NCBI GenBank assembly: GCA_025617375.2
Contig: JAMYGW020000008.1
Span: 806,001-870,000 of the forward strand
Source: Acarospora socialis
Lineage: Eukaryota; Ascomycota; Lecanoromycetes; Acarosporales; Acarosporaceae
Length of the DNA stretch: 64,000 nt
Reading direction: 5' to 3'
Below, piece by piece: positions 23,424-35,088 of the stretch. The notes beneath the pieces were generated by a model. That model did no database searches, was not told the DNA's origin, and saw nothing but the letters and a program-made list of their open reading frames with translations. Numbering within the stretch: position 1 is the first letter of the stretch; each line of letters starts with the position of its first letter. The translations under genes were made by a program, and so were the position numbers.

Positions 23424-24397
23424 GTTGGGCCTAAGATGATGGATGAGGTAATTCAGAACGATTAATACAATGCAACGGAGAAGGTTTCAGTAGCAGCAAA
23501 GACCTGCTTCGCACTCGGATATTCTCAGAGGTGAAAGTCAATGGAGAATGAAATGAAGCAGCAGAAGACAGCTCTCTCGTATACTGAACCAACAATTTAC
23601 AAGAAGAAGAGAAAAGGAAGATATCAGAAGGCATGGCCTTCAAAGCACTCGAAGGATAGACAAATCTCATGATGATTACAAATTCTTGGAAACCTGATGT
23701 GACAAGACAAACAAAGAGTCTCCTCGCACGTGGCCCGAGTCTCGTGGGTACATAGCTTTGTTCTCTTCCGTGTACTCGACACTGCATTGTCCGTATAGGC
23801 AGTAGAAGAAGGTGACAAAGACGAAGCTCTTTATTGGCTTCCAACGAGTTGAGTAGCAATACTAATGACCTCGTGCAAGGCTGATCAAAAAGACATGAGA
23901 CTGGCTGCGCCGGACCTAAGCTTACCTACGCACGGCTATTAAAGGCCACAAGAAAAGAGGTTAACTACAATAGGTAAGACAAGAGAATACCTTATGGATC
24001 TGCAGACACTGCAAAGAACAAAGAAGAGACTATGAAAGGTAATAGAGCCAATCAGTTGTCCGATCGTGCTGATGGCGGTCAACCTCTGAGCGCGGCCAAC
24101 TCCTCATCGACATTAGCTGTCCGGACTTATTGGAGTAGACCACTTTCATGGACTTATTCTTCAATGCGATTTGTACTGGAAGACGGTATACAGTAAAGGG
24201 ATAGAATACAATGATTCGGGATATATTTGCAAGAAGCGTGGATCGCTCGGCTCAACCAAGACAATACACCGTGAAAGGTAGAAATATGGGCATCAACCTC
24301 CTGAATACTTGCAACTCCTTGCCCGACCATACAACACGTCGACCGGTCGCTACCATAACGAAGTGGATTCCCTATATACTCCAACATGCACGAAGAC
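23424..24397. other. intergenic region (22347 gene / ammonium transporter)
   Basis: Promoter of the minus-strand unknown gene, then the transporter 3' flank. Short ORFs (23431-23859, 24154-24429) overlap on opposite strands and show no domain or codon pattern. No gene assigned. Confidence 0.4.
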
Positions 24398-26247
24398 CTA
24401 TTGCCCTCCCAAGACCTTCTCCGCCATGATTCCGTGCCTGTCGCCCCCTATACCGGTGTGTTCGCTGCCGTCGCTGTGTTCGTGGCTATTGCTAGGTGAT
24501 CGGCCTTCTAACATGTCGCCGTGCTCTAAGATACCATGCCGTTGACCCCGCGGAATTTGGGCCTCGTTGTCGTGTGGGTCACCCTTGGCCGGGGTCCACG
24601 CCAAGTAATCCCGCCGCACCTCGACGTAGTCATAGGCGAATTCACCGAGCTGATCATCATCCATGCCGAGCAACTCGGCCTCTTCACTAGCACGGAGGTG
24701 CAAGCCAGGGATATAGTTGATGATGAGGGCGAGAATGGCACTCATAACGAAGGCATAGGCCGTGGCGGCGAGGATGTAGGCGAGCTGAATGTAGAATTGC
24801 TTGTAGTTGTGCTTAATCCACCCGCCGGCATAAAGGCCGGTGTTGACGCCGTCGAGGCCGATGATGTAGTCGGCACCGAAAAGAGCATTGGCCATGAGAC
24901 CGATCATACCCGCGATGCCATGCTCAGCGAACACATCCATCGAGTCGTCGATGCGAATCCAGAATTTGACTGGACGAGTGGTTAGTTCACAGTATCGACG
25001 AAGACCTAGCAGATGATAGCATACTTTTGGTTGCAAAATTGCACGCCGCCCCAGTGACGATCCCGAGGATGACGCTCCCCCAGGGAGTGATAAACCCAGA
25101 CGCGGGGGTGGCGGCGACAAGCCCGGAGATACACCCGGAACACCAACCGACCATGGACCATTTCCTCGCAAGTCTCCAATCAAGAATCACCCAGGTGGCG
25201 GCAGCAAACATGGCAGTGAGATTCGAGTTCCAGCACGCCATGACGGCCCTCAAGTTGGCACCAAACGACGAACCGCCGTTGAAACCAAGCCATCCGAACC
25301 ACAAAAAGACCGTACCGAGTGTGATGAGCGAGACGTTGTGTGGGCGGAAGTTCAACATCATCTTTTCTTGTCGGCGTCCCAGGACCATCGAGTATGCCAA
25401 TGCCGATAGACCCGAACCGATCTCGACGGGGCCCCCGCCGGCGTAGTCAAGGACACCATACTTGTAACCCCAGCCGTTTAGGTTCCACGCCCAGCAGGCA
25501 ATGGGACAGTAGACGAGGGTAGCCCAGAAGAAGATGAAGACCATCATCGGGACCAGACGACCTCGTTCGGCGACCGCGCCAACAACGATCGCGGCTGTGG
25601 TGGCGCAAAATTGCATCTGATCAGTGTCAGCCACCGAGTCGCACGTAATGGGGCAGAGGATCGATACCTGATAGAAACTATACAACAGATCAGGGATAAG
25701 AGGAGAGCCCGGGCTTGGGGCACCGAGTGTGTTCATGAGACCAAAGTGCTTCAGGTCACCGATAAATCCGTTTGTCTGCGTGGGCGAAAAGGCCAAAGAG
25801 TAACCCCAGAAATACCACTGGAAAGTGATGACCGAGAACGATCCCATACAGGCCCAGATCATGCTCAAAGCGGACTTCCTGCGGGCGAGCCCCGAATACA
25901 GGAACCCTAGACCTGGAATCATGACCAGCACCATGGCCGAAGCCACGATGATGTAGGCCTGATCGCCTGACTGGTACCATTGATTCAGATTTTCGGTGGC
26001 TATAAACAAACAGGACAGTTAGTTTATTCCCAGGTACGAACAAAGGTGGCGCATTGAAATTAAACGACTTGCAATGAAATGGTGGTTGAGTGCGATTTGC
26101 ACGTGCTGCTGAGTATCGTCGGCTGCAGGTGCAAAGCTAATGTACTTGGTCGATAAGTAGAGAAACGGCCAACTCACTTGAATCACCACCAGTGGCAGGA
26201 TCTGACCCATTAAACGGGGTCGGAGCCCCAATAAAGCCATACGACAT
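24398..26247 (-). CDS. Ammonium transporter, Mep1/Mep3-type Amt, 521 aa
   Basis: Plasma-membrane ammonium permease of the Amt/Mep/Rh family. Exons in transcript order are 26247-26178, 25999-25668, 25616-25025 and 24969-24398; introns are 178, 51 and 55 nt. The 70-nt first exon encodes MSYGFIGAPTPFNGSDPATG and continues into STTENLNQWYQSGDQAY. There are eleven hydrophobic segments and the Amt signatures FLYSGLARRKSALSM and QWYFWGYSLAFSP. The first twin-His position is Glu (GGGPVEIGSG, about E199), while the second His is kept (DVFAEHGIAG, about H348). This pattern is known for Mep1/Mep3-like rather than Mep2-like transporters. The cytosolic tail is about 90 aa and His/Asp/Glu-rich. Confidence 0.92.
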
Positions 26248-28573
26248 GATGGAATCTTTTATCTCCCTCTCGAGATTGTTACAGTGTAGTACGAGATTGG
26301 TTCCTTCTCTTGTGATCCGGTGTATTCCCTATTGGACCGGGCTGACTAGGCAGTTGAAAGTCGAACGTAGGACACAAAATGCTCCCGGAAGACGCTGGGA
26401 ATGCAAGAACATTAAGGGAAAGGGAAGATGGAACAGGAAGAGGAAGAGGATGAGACGGATACCGGCTTAACTACACTAGCTACCGCAGCTGAATAAATAG
26501 GAATCGAACCGTTTGCGTATCTATGTGTACACATATCTCAAGATACGGGGGAAGTCGGCGATTAGAAGCCGGTGGGTGACTGTAGTGTATTATTTTTCTT
26601 TGGTTCCACCATCTTACCCATCTGCTTTTTCGAGTGGAGCCCACACGCAAGAGAAAGGTCCTTATCTCGACCTAACCATCATTGGGAATGGTCGACTACC
26701 ACGCCTTACTGAACCACAGCCGTACATTTCCCTGGATCTTTCCGGCCCCCAGTACAAGGTCCGAATGTGGTGGGTCAGTTCTGGTCTGTGGGGTGCTGGC
26801 CAGTTCATGGCCGCCATTGGGGGGTCCTCTAGATCTTCGACCCTGATTGTGGCTGATCAGCATGTTCTCACACAAGGTCTCTCTGTTCGTACCCCGTATC
26901 TTTGCTTTTGTGAGTCCGCTTTCTCCATGGGGGCGGTGACGGCAAGGTGTATGCTTGGCTCCCCGCTGAGTGGTTGGTGGGACACGACACGGGGCATATC
27001 AGTCAGGCTACAGAGGCGAGCGTCCCAGATACAGTACGAATCCTCGAGAAAGGAGCGAGACGGGAGTCTTCCCAATCATCTGGGATAGAGTCTTGACCAC
27101 TGATTGGATCCAAGCAGATATACATCAACTTGCATTCCCGTAGCGAGAATGCATTTGCATTCCCTTACCTCGCGCTTGCCATGGTTGATAGCTGACATGG
27201 TCACTCAGTCACATGGGCCATAAGGGCGGTACCTTAACGTCTTGACCTGCCTTAGCAGCAAAAGAAGCAAATCCAAGCCGTGGTCCGGGCTATGTATACC
27301 TACCTACCTAGTTGCATCGGCATAAGATGACGAACGGGATTTGGCGCGGGATGCGATGTGATGCGATGTGATGTAAGGTAAGGTAATGCGAAGTTGATGA
27401 CATGAGGTCCGGGTCTGTTTGGTAAGGCTTTGGTGTAAAGATAAGGAACTGGCGCTAGAACATCTCCCGACCCTCTTGGCACACTTAACCGAGCCAGCCT
27501 TCTCCGAAAAGTCCGAGAAACGAAGCGGACCGAGAACTCTAACCTGCTCTGACTTTACATGCTACTCGAGTACCTACGTACTATGCAAGGGCATTCCGTC
27601 ATTGGTCCGATAAGGATGACCTGACGCTTGGCCTCATTTTGCCTAGCCCGAAACAGGCCGAAGTCCGTCTCAGATAAGGTAAGGTACCTTAAGGTATCGC
27701 AGATAACGAATTTGACCTTCCGCCATCACACAGCATGGACTACACTCCAAAGGTACGAGTATTGGACGGGAACTCCTCCTGAACGACTCGCTCGTAAGGA
27801 ACTTCTACACCGGGGCTCCATTCCACCATCACCACGACACAGCCCTAAAGCCCTGCACAGGAGGATCGTATGAGTACGATCAGCAGCGGAATACTCGAGT
27901 CACACAGCATGTCTGTTTCAGACATCTATAACAACTGCTTGCCACCTGCCAAAAGATACTCATGGTTTTAAATCCCATCAATTCTAGATATCTCCGAGGC
28001 CGTTAGGACAGTCCACACGGAAGAAGCTCAGCACTCACTGCTTGACGACCGGAAAAATGGAACACAGAGGACACCTATATCAGCAATTGAGCTCAGAGTT
28101 AATGGACTGGAACTGGAACAACATCTTCTTTCCCGGCTCTTCCTGCTGACAGAGCACACCCATCCATAACGCTTTATCAGAAGAATGGTCTATTCTACTT
28201 CTTTTCATTTAGTAGTCAGCAGCAAACTCATACTTGAAAATCCTTTGAAACAAGAGACTCAACCGGTTCATTGGTATGAAAAGTTCGTCTTGGAAAGCAG
28301 CTTAGACCATCTTCGTTATCCTGTTCTTCATTGTCCTGGCCACTATCACATTACCTACCTACCTACGAGTACTTATCTGCGAACGCTGACTAATCTAGAT
28401 TGTCTATGACCGCCGAGGTTCAATGCTGACCGCTTACTAACCTTGTTTTCTGCCGACCGTATTATGAGGTCCCGACTTGCTTCGACAGCGAGAAGCAATA
28501 GGGTAGTTTTCATTCAGTACAGACAATGACATCTGTTTAGGTTAGATACTCGATTCTTACATCTTCTACAACA
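26248..28573. other. 2.3-kb divergent intergenic region (ammonium transporter / OYE)
   Basis: Large shared upstream region. It has several HGATAR motifs (separate entry) and short tandem repeats: gatgcgatgt near 27351-27370, ggtaa near 27376-27386, and cctac units near 27297 and 28350. An ORF at 26513-27088 lacks homology and a clear start. The size suits a heavily regulated nitrogen gene promoter. Confidence 0.45.
27439..27706. promoter_or_regulatory. Cluster of GATA-factor (HGATAR) motifs
   Basis: Four plus-strand HGATAR matches lie in 268 bp: AGATAA at 27439, CGATAAG at 27608, AGATAA at 27672 and AGATAA at 27701. Single minus-strand AGATAA copies occur at 26662-26667 and at 26259-26264 in the transporter leader. 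AreA/NIT2 GATA factors activate ammonium permease genes through such sites in fungi. The motif is short, so function is inference. Confidence 0.35.
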
Positions 28574-29845
28574 ATGGTCAATATCAAGAATGAGGGCGCA
28601 CCGGCAACTCCCTACTTCACCCCAGTTACATCCCCACCAGCGGGAACAGCTTTATCAGCAAACCCACCGACCCTCTTTCGCTCAATTACCATCCGTGGTG
28701 TCACGTTCCACAATCGAATATGGGTAGCTCCAATGTGCCAGTACTCGGCCGACAACGGGCATCTCACCGATTACCACCTTGTCCACTTGGGCGCCTTCGC
28801 TTTTCGAGGAGCATCTCTTACCATCATCGAGGCAACCGCCGTCCGACCCGAGGGTCGAATATCGCCCGAAGATGCAGGCCTATGGCAAGACTCGCAGGTC
28901 GCGCCCATGAAGAGGATTGCCGACTTTGTGCATTCTCAGGGTCAGAAATTGGGTATCCAGCTAGCACATGCGGGCCGGAAAGCCTCAACGGTGGCTCCAT
29001 GGCTTGTTGGCAAGCGTGGAGCCAGTGTCGTCGCTGAGAAGGACGCCAACGGCTGGCCCGACCATGTGCTCGGCCCCAGCGCCATACGGTGGGGCGACGG
29101 TTACGCCGAGCCCAAGGAGATGACCCAAGCCGACATCCGAGATGTCATCAACGGCTTCCAAGATGCAGCACGCCGGAGCGTCGAGGCGGGCGTCGACGTC
29201 ATTGAGCTTCACGGCGCACATGGCTACCTCCTCTGCTCCTTCCTCTCCCCGCTCAGCAACAACCGTACCGACCAATACGGCGGCAGTTTCGCCAACCGAA
29301 TCAGATTACCCATCGAAGTCATCAAGGCCGTCCGAGACGTCATCCCGGCGACTATGCCCCTCCTCTACCGTATATCCGCCACCGAATGGATGGATTATCG
29401 CGAAAAAGACAGCTGGACTATCAACGACACCATCGCCTTTGCCAAACTCCTTCCCGCCCTAGGTGTCGATCTCCTAGACGTCAGTTCCGGTGGCAACCAC
29501 CGCGATCAACAGATCCAGATGCACAACGACTTTCAAGTCGGCATTGCAGGCCAGATTCGCGCTTCACTCCGCTCCACAGGCATACCTCTGCTGCTGGGCG
29601 CGGTAGGCATGATCACAGACGCCGAGCAAGCGCGGGACATTGTCGAGATCAGTGCGCAAGAAGAGGCAGAGCAAGTGAAGAATGTCGTCGGAGGTAAGGA
29701 TCCCAAAGCGGACGTGGTGCTGGTGGCCAGGCAGTTTATGAGGGAGCCTGAGTGGGTGTTGAGGGTTGCGTGGCGGTTGGGTGTTGAGGTTATGTGGCCG
29801 GTGCAATACGGTCGCGGCAGGTTTCTGAAGGGTAGTAAGATTTAG
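28574..29845 (+). CDS. Old yellow enzyme, YqjM-like NADPH dehydrogenase (ene-reductase), 423 aa
   Basis: FMN-dependent ene-reductase with a TIM-barrel fold that reduces activated C=C bonds using NADPH. Single exon with ATG in ACAATGG context. Motifs are VAPMCQYSADNGHLTDYHLV near the N-terminus, LAHAGRKAS, the active-site block VDVIELHGAHGYLLCSFLSP, NNRTDQYGGSFANRIRLP, and a phosphate-binding end with RQFMREPEW. This is the thermophilic/YqjM (class III) pattern, not the classical yeast OYE pattern. Length fits fungal members (about 400-430 aa). Substrate cannot be told from the sequence. It is divergent from the ammonium transporter across 2.3 kb and 366 bp upstream of SLD5. Confidence 0.9.
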   Translation: MVNIKNEGAPATPYFTPVTSPPAGTALSANPPTLFRSITIRGVTFHNRIWVAPMCQYSADNGHLTDYHLVHLGAFAFRGASLTIIEATAVRPEGRISPEDAGLWQDSQVAPMKRIADFVHSQGQKLGIQLAHAGRKASTVAPWLVGKRGASVVAEKDANGWPDHVLGPSAIRWGDGYAEPKEMTQADIRDVINGFQDAARRSVEAGVDVIELHGAHGYLLCSFLSPLSNNRTDQYGGSFANRIRLPIEVIKAVRDVIPATMPLLYRISATEWMDYREKDSWTINDTIAFAKLLPALGVDLLDVSSGGNHRDQQIQMHNDFQVGIAGQIRASLRSTGIPLLLGAVGMITDAEQARDIVEISAQEEAEQVKNVVGGKDPKADVVLVARQFMREPEWVLRVAWRLGVEVMWPVQYGRGRFLKGSKI

Positions 29846-30211
29846 TAACATAGCGATAGCTTAGGATAGAGAATAGAATAGTTAGTTCGTGCATCTAGGT
29901 TGGGTTTAACACGACATATCGTGATGAGAAGCGCTGAGTAGCTTCATTATTATATAATATCACTCGCACGACGAGCTTGATGGCTTCACTAGATGATCTC
30001 CAGGAAGGTGGTCTCGACTTCCTCTCCTGCTGCGATCTTGTCCGCTTAGTAAGCTACTGTTATCGATAATTTAGCGTACCTGTACCCTACCTCTAATTCT
30101 AATGTCAACATGAGAATGTGGAAGAGCGGACAACTAAACTCGCCATACCGAAGGCTCTGAGACCTACCTGGCGTAATCTCCCATCTCAATGTCCTCACAC
30201 AACTATTCTTC
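29846..30211. other. intergenic region OYE-SLD5
   Basis: OYE 3' flank and SLD5 promoter; nothing else seen. Confidence 0.4.
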
Positions 30212-31019
30212 ATGGACATCGACGACATCCTCGCCGAGATCGACAGCGATGGCATCCCCCAAGAAACGCGTGATCTCCAAGAACTGACGCGGGCATGGGT
30301 CGCCGAGCGCGCCGCGCCCGAACTTCTACCATGGCCTGAATCGCTGATGGAGAGGATGATGGACAGAATACGACAGCAGGTGAGGGCCACGCACCAATGG
30401 GCCAATGCCATGACCACTGCTCCGAAAAACTAAGCCCTCGACTCGAGGGATCCCAGATCGAGCTCGTGGAAACGCAGACAGGCAACATGGACCCGAAAGC
30501 CAACTTCTCCCTCATCATCATCCAGACCGAGCTGGAACGATTCAAATTCCTCGTCCGGTCTTTCTTACGGGCGCGGATCGCAAAGGTACTCCCCCTTCCC
30601 CCCTCCCGGCGGTGTCTATACCCTCCCCACCGAAGCGCCCAAGCTCAGTACAGGTGCAGATCGACAAACACGCCCTCTACATCCTCACCACGGCCACCGT
30701 AAAGTCCCGCCTCTCGCCCTCCGAGCTCCAATACCTCACCGCGCACCAAAGCCTCCTGCACGCACACTACCAGTCGTCCTTCCTGTCCAGTTTCCCGACC
30801 CAGCTGCAGCGCCTCGACGATACGGCGGGCGGCATCAGCATGATCGAGCAGCCGGATCTGGATACGGCGGTGTTTGTGAGGGTGCTGAGGGACGTGCAGG
30901 AGCCGGTGGTGATTGAGGGGACGGATACGGCGTTTGAGATGCGGAGGGGTGATGTTTTTGTCGTGAGGTATAGTGCGGTTAGGGATCATGTGTCGGTGGG
31001 GGATGTCGAGTTGATATGA
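30212..31019 (+). CDS. SLD5: GINS complex subunit SLD5, 218 aa
   Basis: Subunit of the GINS tetramer that joins Cdc45 and Mcm2-7 into the replicative CMG helicase in the nucleus. Exons are 30212-30379, 30457-30585 and 30660-31019; the two introns (77 and 74 nt) are phase 0. The product starts [20 protein letters not shown]. It has the helical A-domain [20 protein letters not shown] and [36 protein letters not shown] over the second junction. The B-domain ends with [20 protein letters not shown] and [16 protein letters not shown]. Length is typical (about 220 aa). Alternative acceptor gtacag for exon 3 would add VQ, but gtgcag fits the family better. Confidence 0.92.
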
Positions 31020-32590
31020 AAGGATGGAAGCCTTGACGGGTTCTAGTCGATGCGTTTATCGGCGCGTTGAGGATTCTGTCACGGCACTCGGAACGGTTGG
31101 GCTGGGGCGTTGAGGCAACCTTCGACCCGATCGAGTCTGTACGAGGTCGTGGGGCGATGGCCTGGCTCTCGGAGGGAGTTGTTGCTTATGAGCTCTCCCG
31201 CTGGATCGGGATCGCCCTCTCCTGCTAGCAACAGCAAGCTCTCGGTTTCCGGCCTTCCTCAATGTGATCTCGGGCGTACGGGCACCGAATTGGATCCCGT
31301 CGTTGAGAATCCGTACAGTGTCTGTTCAGCCACGAGGGATTAAGGCTAGTAACTACTGGCTTCTTTTCTGACCTTGCAGAGAGGTACTGTTCTCAGGTCA
31401 TGGTGGCCCGTCAGCATCACGGGCCAGCCAACGAGATTCCATATCCGACAGGGACATCGGTTGGGTTGCAAATTCTGTCACCAGACCTGAAGATGCAACT
31501 CTTCGACGGGCTGGCGAGGACAAAGGCAGCAGAGCATATGTCGACCCTCACTTGCATGTACCATGGCTTTTAACATTGCAGGGACACTGCGTCGATGCGT
31601 TGGGATAAGAAAGCGAGAAGGGTGCTGATAGTTTACGTGGGAGGAGAGTGGTTAGAGGTGTGTACAATTCTACCACAATTGGGAGAAGTATAGAAGAGGA
31701 ACTTGTCATCAGGCTTCTCCATGCATGTGCTCTAGAGCACCTATGTGCGTACAAACCGCAGTTAATGATGACTCTATACTTTTTCGATGGAAGCACTTAA
31801 CCGTACATCACGTTACAGTGATATTTGCTGGCTAGTGTTTACTGGCCCTATAGCCAGATCCATACCCTCGACTTTCAATTGTCCTCGCTGTCTCAATGTC
31901 AACGTAAGAGCCCATATAGCTTCAGGTCGTAAATGAATTCCGTTGTTGCTCACCACCAAGACAAAAATGTTTGGAAGAAGTACTCCACAAGCCTATGCAT
32001 TTTTGCATTTTCTTTGTCAAATAAACTCTTTTCTATCCTTAAACAATTTTATTACAGAGACCTCCATGTCCTCGTACCACGGGCAGCTTTTCTCAAAATC
32101 AAATCTCATTGGTATCTTGTTGTAATGGAGTTGCTCCATCGGGTCCCATTTACGACCTCGAACTATAGATGCATGAAGGAGGGTTTTGAGGCTAAGATGG
32201 CATATCCTGATCTGATCTACAGCACACTCAGTTTGCACTACGAGTCCTTTGCCTGGTTGCTGCTTTCTCAGGCGTTTCCACGAAGGCAAAGTCCGAGTGC
32301 AGAGGATGTTATGGCGGACTTGTTCGCAATCTTCAATCCACAAAGACGTACGAGTATGGATCGCCAAGAAATAGCGCCAACTGCATGTTACTACACCAGA
32401 TAGGGCAGCACAACCACAACCTGAATAGACTAGACTTAGAAGGGACATATCGATAGAATGTATCCGCCACTTTCTTACTTCTCTGATAAGCAGTTGCAGT
32501 CTTCTACCTCTTGACAAGTTTCCTTCAACCTCGATATGACATCCCCAACATTACCACGCATTTACAAATCCCCCGTATAAGACGGCCACG
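31020..32590. other. intergenic region SLD5-F-box relic
   Basis: About 1.6 kb with no supported gene. Overlapping ORFs at 31933-32403 (+) and 32017-32517 (-) cover the same DNA in opposite directions and resemble nothing I know. AT content rises relative to the left part. Confidence 0.4.
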
Positions 32591-33701
32591 ATGCTCGACC
32601 ACTTGCGTCAACTGTTCAGATCCAGTTTCCTCCCGCACTCCAACAACAGCTTGAAACCCAAACGGGCTGACCGTCAACCACCCCTCCACCGCCTGCCCAC
32701 CGAGTTGATGTGCATGATCGCCAACGAGCTCCCAGCACACAGCCGCGCCTCCCTGCCTAGCCTTGAGCAGTAAGCGGCTGTATTCGATGCTGTCCATGAC
32801 CCTCGGAGGTCTGCGATTCGACGCCGAGCAGCCATTTAACTTCCAAGACGAGAAAGGGAGCCAGCCGTTATGTTATCACTTCGATCGGTGGTGGTTCCTA
32901 TGCAGGCTGGAGAGAGATGCGTCGGACCGATGGGCCTTATGTTCGTGGTGTTTCAAATTGCATCCGAAGGCTCAGTTTCCCGAAGCCCAGCTGCGACTGC
33001 CACCCGAGAAGCGGGCTTGTCGGACCGCACCACCGCTCACGGCCGCGAATGGGCGGGGGAACCAGGGCTGGCCGATGGGGATCGTCGACCTCTGTCCGTG
33101 TATTAAGCCAACACCAGGAACGAGACAGAGGGTGAGGGGCCATGTGCGGGGGGTAGGGGCGCTTACCGCCAATGCAGCGCTCGCTGCTCCGTGGTGGCAT
33201 CAGTGCCGGAAGGTCTATGAAGACATCGAGATCCAGGTCGCACTTAATCCGTTCGTGGGCCAGGACGGGGAGCTCGGTGCCATCACTAGGTACAACTACA
33301 CGCTTTCACCTCAGTCCGCGACCCTATCGCCTCGGCTCTGTTGCCCGCACAGAAACCTAGACACATGGGTCAATGACGTCCTGACTTGCCAGGCCACTCA
33401 CCCGGGCCGAGACTCGTGCCCTACATGCAAGGTGTTAGCATAGTGCAGATTCTGCCGGACTTCGATGCGCGGTCTTACCAGACGTGGAGTGTCGACTGAT
33501 TCTCGAAATTCTTGCATATTCTGGACCGAAAGGATGCGTGGGGATGATTTCTGGTACACTCAGGTAGTTTTCCCCTTCTATAGGATGTGTGGCGACAGCT
33601 GTGCGGGGCCATTGCGATCACCTTGGATAAGTTTGTATCGCTTTCGCAAGGAGGTTGGAGTCTGGCGACCATGGGAATTGTTCCAGGCTCAGATGCGATA
33701 A
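32591..33701 (+). pseudogene. F-box protein gene with frameshift and internal stop
   Basis: The N-terminal F-box reads HRLPTELMCMIANELPAHSR and then leaves frame near 32745-32755. The next frame continues the family text SSKRLYSML and DRWALCSWCFKLHPKAQFP. It goes on with RACRTAPP, WPMGIVDLCPCIK, APWWHQCRKVYEDIEIQV and LCCPHRNLD, reaching CPTCKVLA at TAG 33441-33443. Beyond that stop the same frame still reads CRFCRT and later DDFWYTQVVFPFYRMCGD to 33701. These Cys/Trp blocks recall an expanded Dothideomycete F-box family that would recruit substrates to SCF ubiquitin ligases. At least two lesions (about a 1-nt shift and a stop) make a full product unlikely. A sequencing error could explain the first but not both. 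Confidence 0.65.
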
Positions 33702-34619
33702 CTTCAGAGCCCATCAAGTATACATCAACCTCGATGTAAGGGCAACGATGGATGTAAGGAGTCATCTCGGATTTTGCATTGGCGAGTCAGTTGGAGAAAC
33801 AGTGCGTGTATCACCAACATATATTGATAACGATCATAACCAAGAGAGTATTTGCTTTCGTGATCTTTCATTGCGTATTGACGTAGAAATGAATTGAATC
33901 CTGCCAAGAGTATACCGAAGACAAGCTGTTACCGAAATTCGAGAGCAGGTGACGTTCAACTGACTACCTGAACGAGGTATTTATCTGCGTCGTACAAAAG
34001 CACGGACTTTGCGCTGAAACCATGCAAAGGTGTCCACTTATTGACTCCAACTCGACTTCGGTTCACCCTCCGATCACTGACCACCGGCGCCACAGGAAGG
34101 CGCGAGCTATTCGCCGGTGAACCGCAATCCCTTCCGGTCCACCCACGGCAAGCGTCAGTAAAGCGGTAAGAGCGGCCCCACTGTCGACGGTTATGACATC
34201 TCTTCAATGGAGTTTGGTCCGGAGGGCCCCCGGAGAGATCTATCCTTCAAATCCGAGTTGTCGTAAGCTCGCGCGGATAGAAGCCCAGTAAAATCATCTT
34301 TAATAAATCTGTCACAAGTGATGGAACATTAAACTGGTGCAGCTAGCTGCACGGTTACGGCGGCGCTATCCAGCTTCCACGTGGAAGGTTTTGGACCCAA
34401 GCTACTTATCACGCCCGCTTGCTCCCACCCTTTCTCCAAATCCAAGTTGTCGTAGATCGACCGCCTGCTCCACCAAGCGTCACTTGAGCTTTGTCAACAT
34501 GGCAATCCACAAGTGGTGGCGGTTTAGCCCTTGTTTCAGCTTCTGCTCAACGAGGTGATTGATGAGCGAGCCGGAAGGCTGTGGTACCCCCCAGGAGGTT
34601 TACCTAGCACCTGATCCTG
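33702..34619. other. intergenic region with a faint repeat relic
   Basis: No gene. The motif tccaaatccaagttgtcgta near 34436 resembles one near 34246. A fragment at about 34466-34495 aligns with the 3' coding end of the small membrane-protein gene at 35089, so it may be a further decayed copy. Confidence 0.35.
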
Positions 34620-34953
34620 GAAATGGTAATTGAACGGCCCAAAGGAGGATTCCCTGCCGTAAACAGGAGTGAGATGAGCACGATAATGGTGCTGATCTCC
34701 ATATTGAGTAAGAATATCTCCAAGGCTCTCCAAACGGAAGTCGGAAGACGGCCTAGCTCCGGCGGAATCCATGGTGCACGTGCCTGGGAAAGATAATCGG
34801 ATGGCCAAGGACGAAAGTCCCTGCCGTAAACAGGAGTGAGATGAGCCCGATGATGATGCTGGTCTCCATATCGAATAAGAATATAGATGAGGCTCTCGAA
34901 TGGAAAGTCTGAAGACCGACCAGCTCCGGAGCACTCTGTGGGGCCGGATGCCG
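34620..34953 (-). pseudogene. Two tandem degenerate copies of the small membrane-protein gene (about 167-bp period)
   Basis: Two imperfect direct repeats share an identical core ccctgccgtaaacaggag at 34652 and 34819. On the minus strand each encodes a short membrane helix start: METSIIIGLISLLFTAG in the right copy and MEISTIIVLISLLFTAG in the left. These match MDLATILALLSILLTLLS of the gene at 35089-35430. The left copy also keeps traces of that gene's 3' end (SLPARS... and VEQKL-like text in other frames, 34536-34600). They look like decayed tandem duplicates. Confidence 0.5.
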
Positions 34954-35088
34954 AAATAACGGTGTTCACGCGGACAGAGAATCAGAGTCTAGGCTCTCAC
35001 CAGGCGTGATTTCAGACCGAGAAAGTATTGGCCGTATGCATTCCTCCGGCGCCGACGATCGCACGGTAGGGTCCGCAAGAGACAGCGG
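34954..35088. other. spacer between array copies
   Basis: Short spacer between degenerate copies and the intact small ORF. No feature of its own. Confidence 0.3.

Noticed and set aside
26490-26512. tRNA T-loop-like GGTTCGATTCC on the minus strand
   Set aside because: No matching stems or cloverleaf could be drawn around it.
26513-27088. 191-codon plus-strand ORF in the transporter/OYE spacer
   Set aside because: No domain, unlikely composition, and sits in the expected promoter region.
31933-32517. Opposing ORFs of 156 and 166 codons
   Set aside because: They occupy the same DNA on opposite strands, show no domain, no splice pattern and no family similarity.
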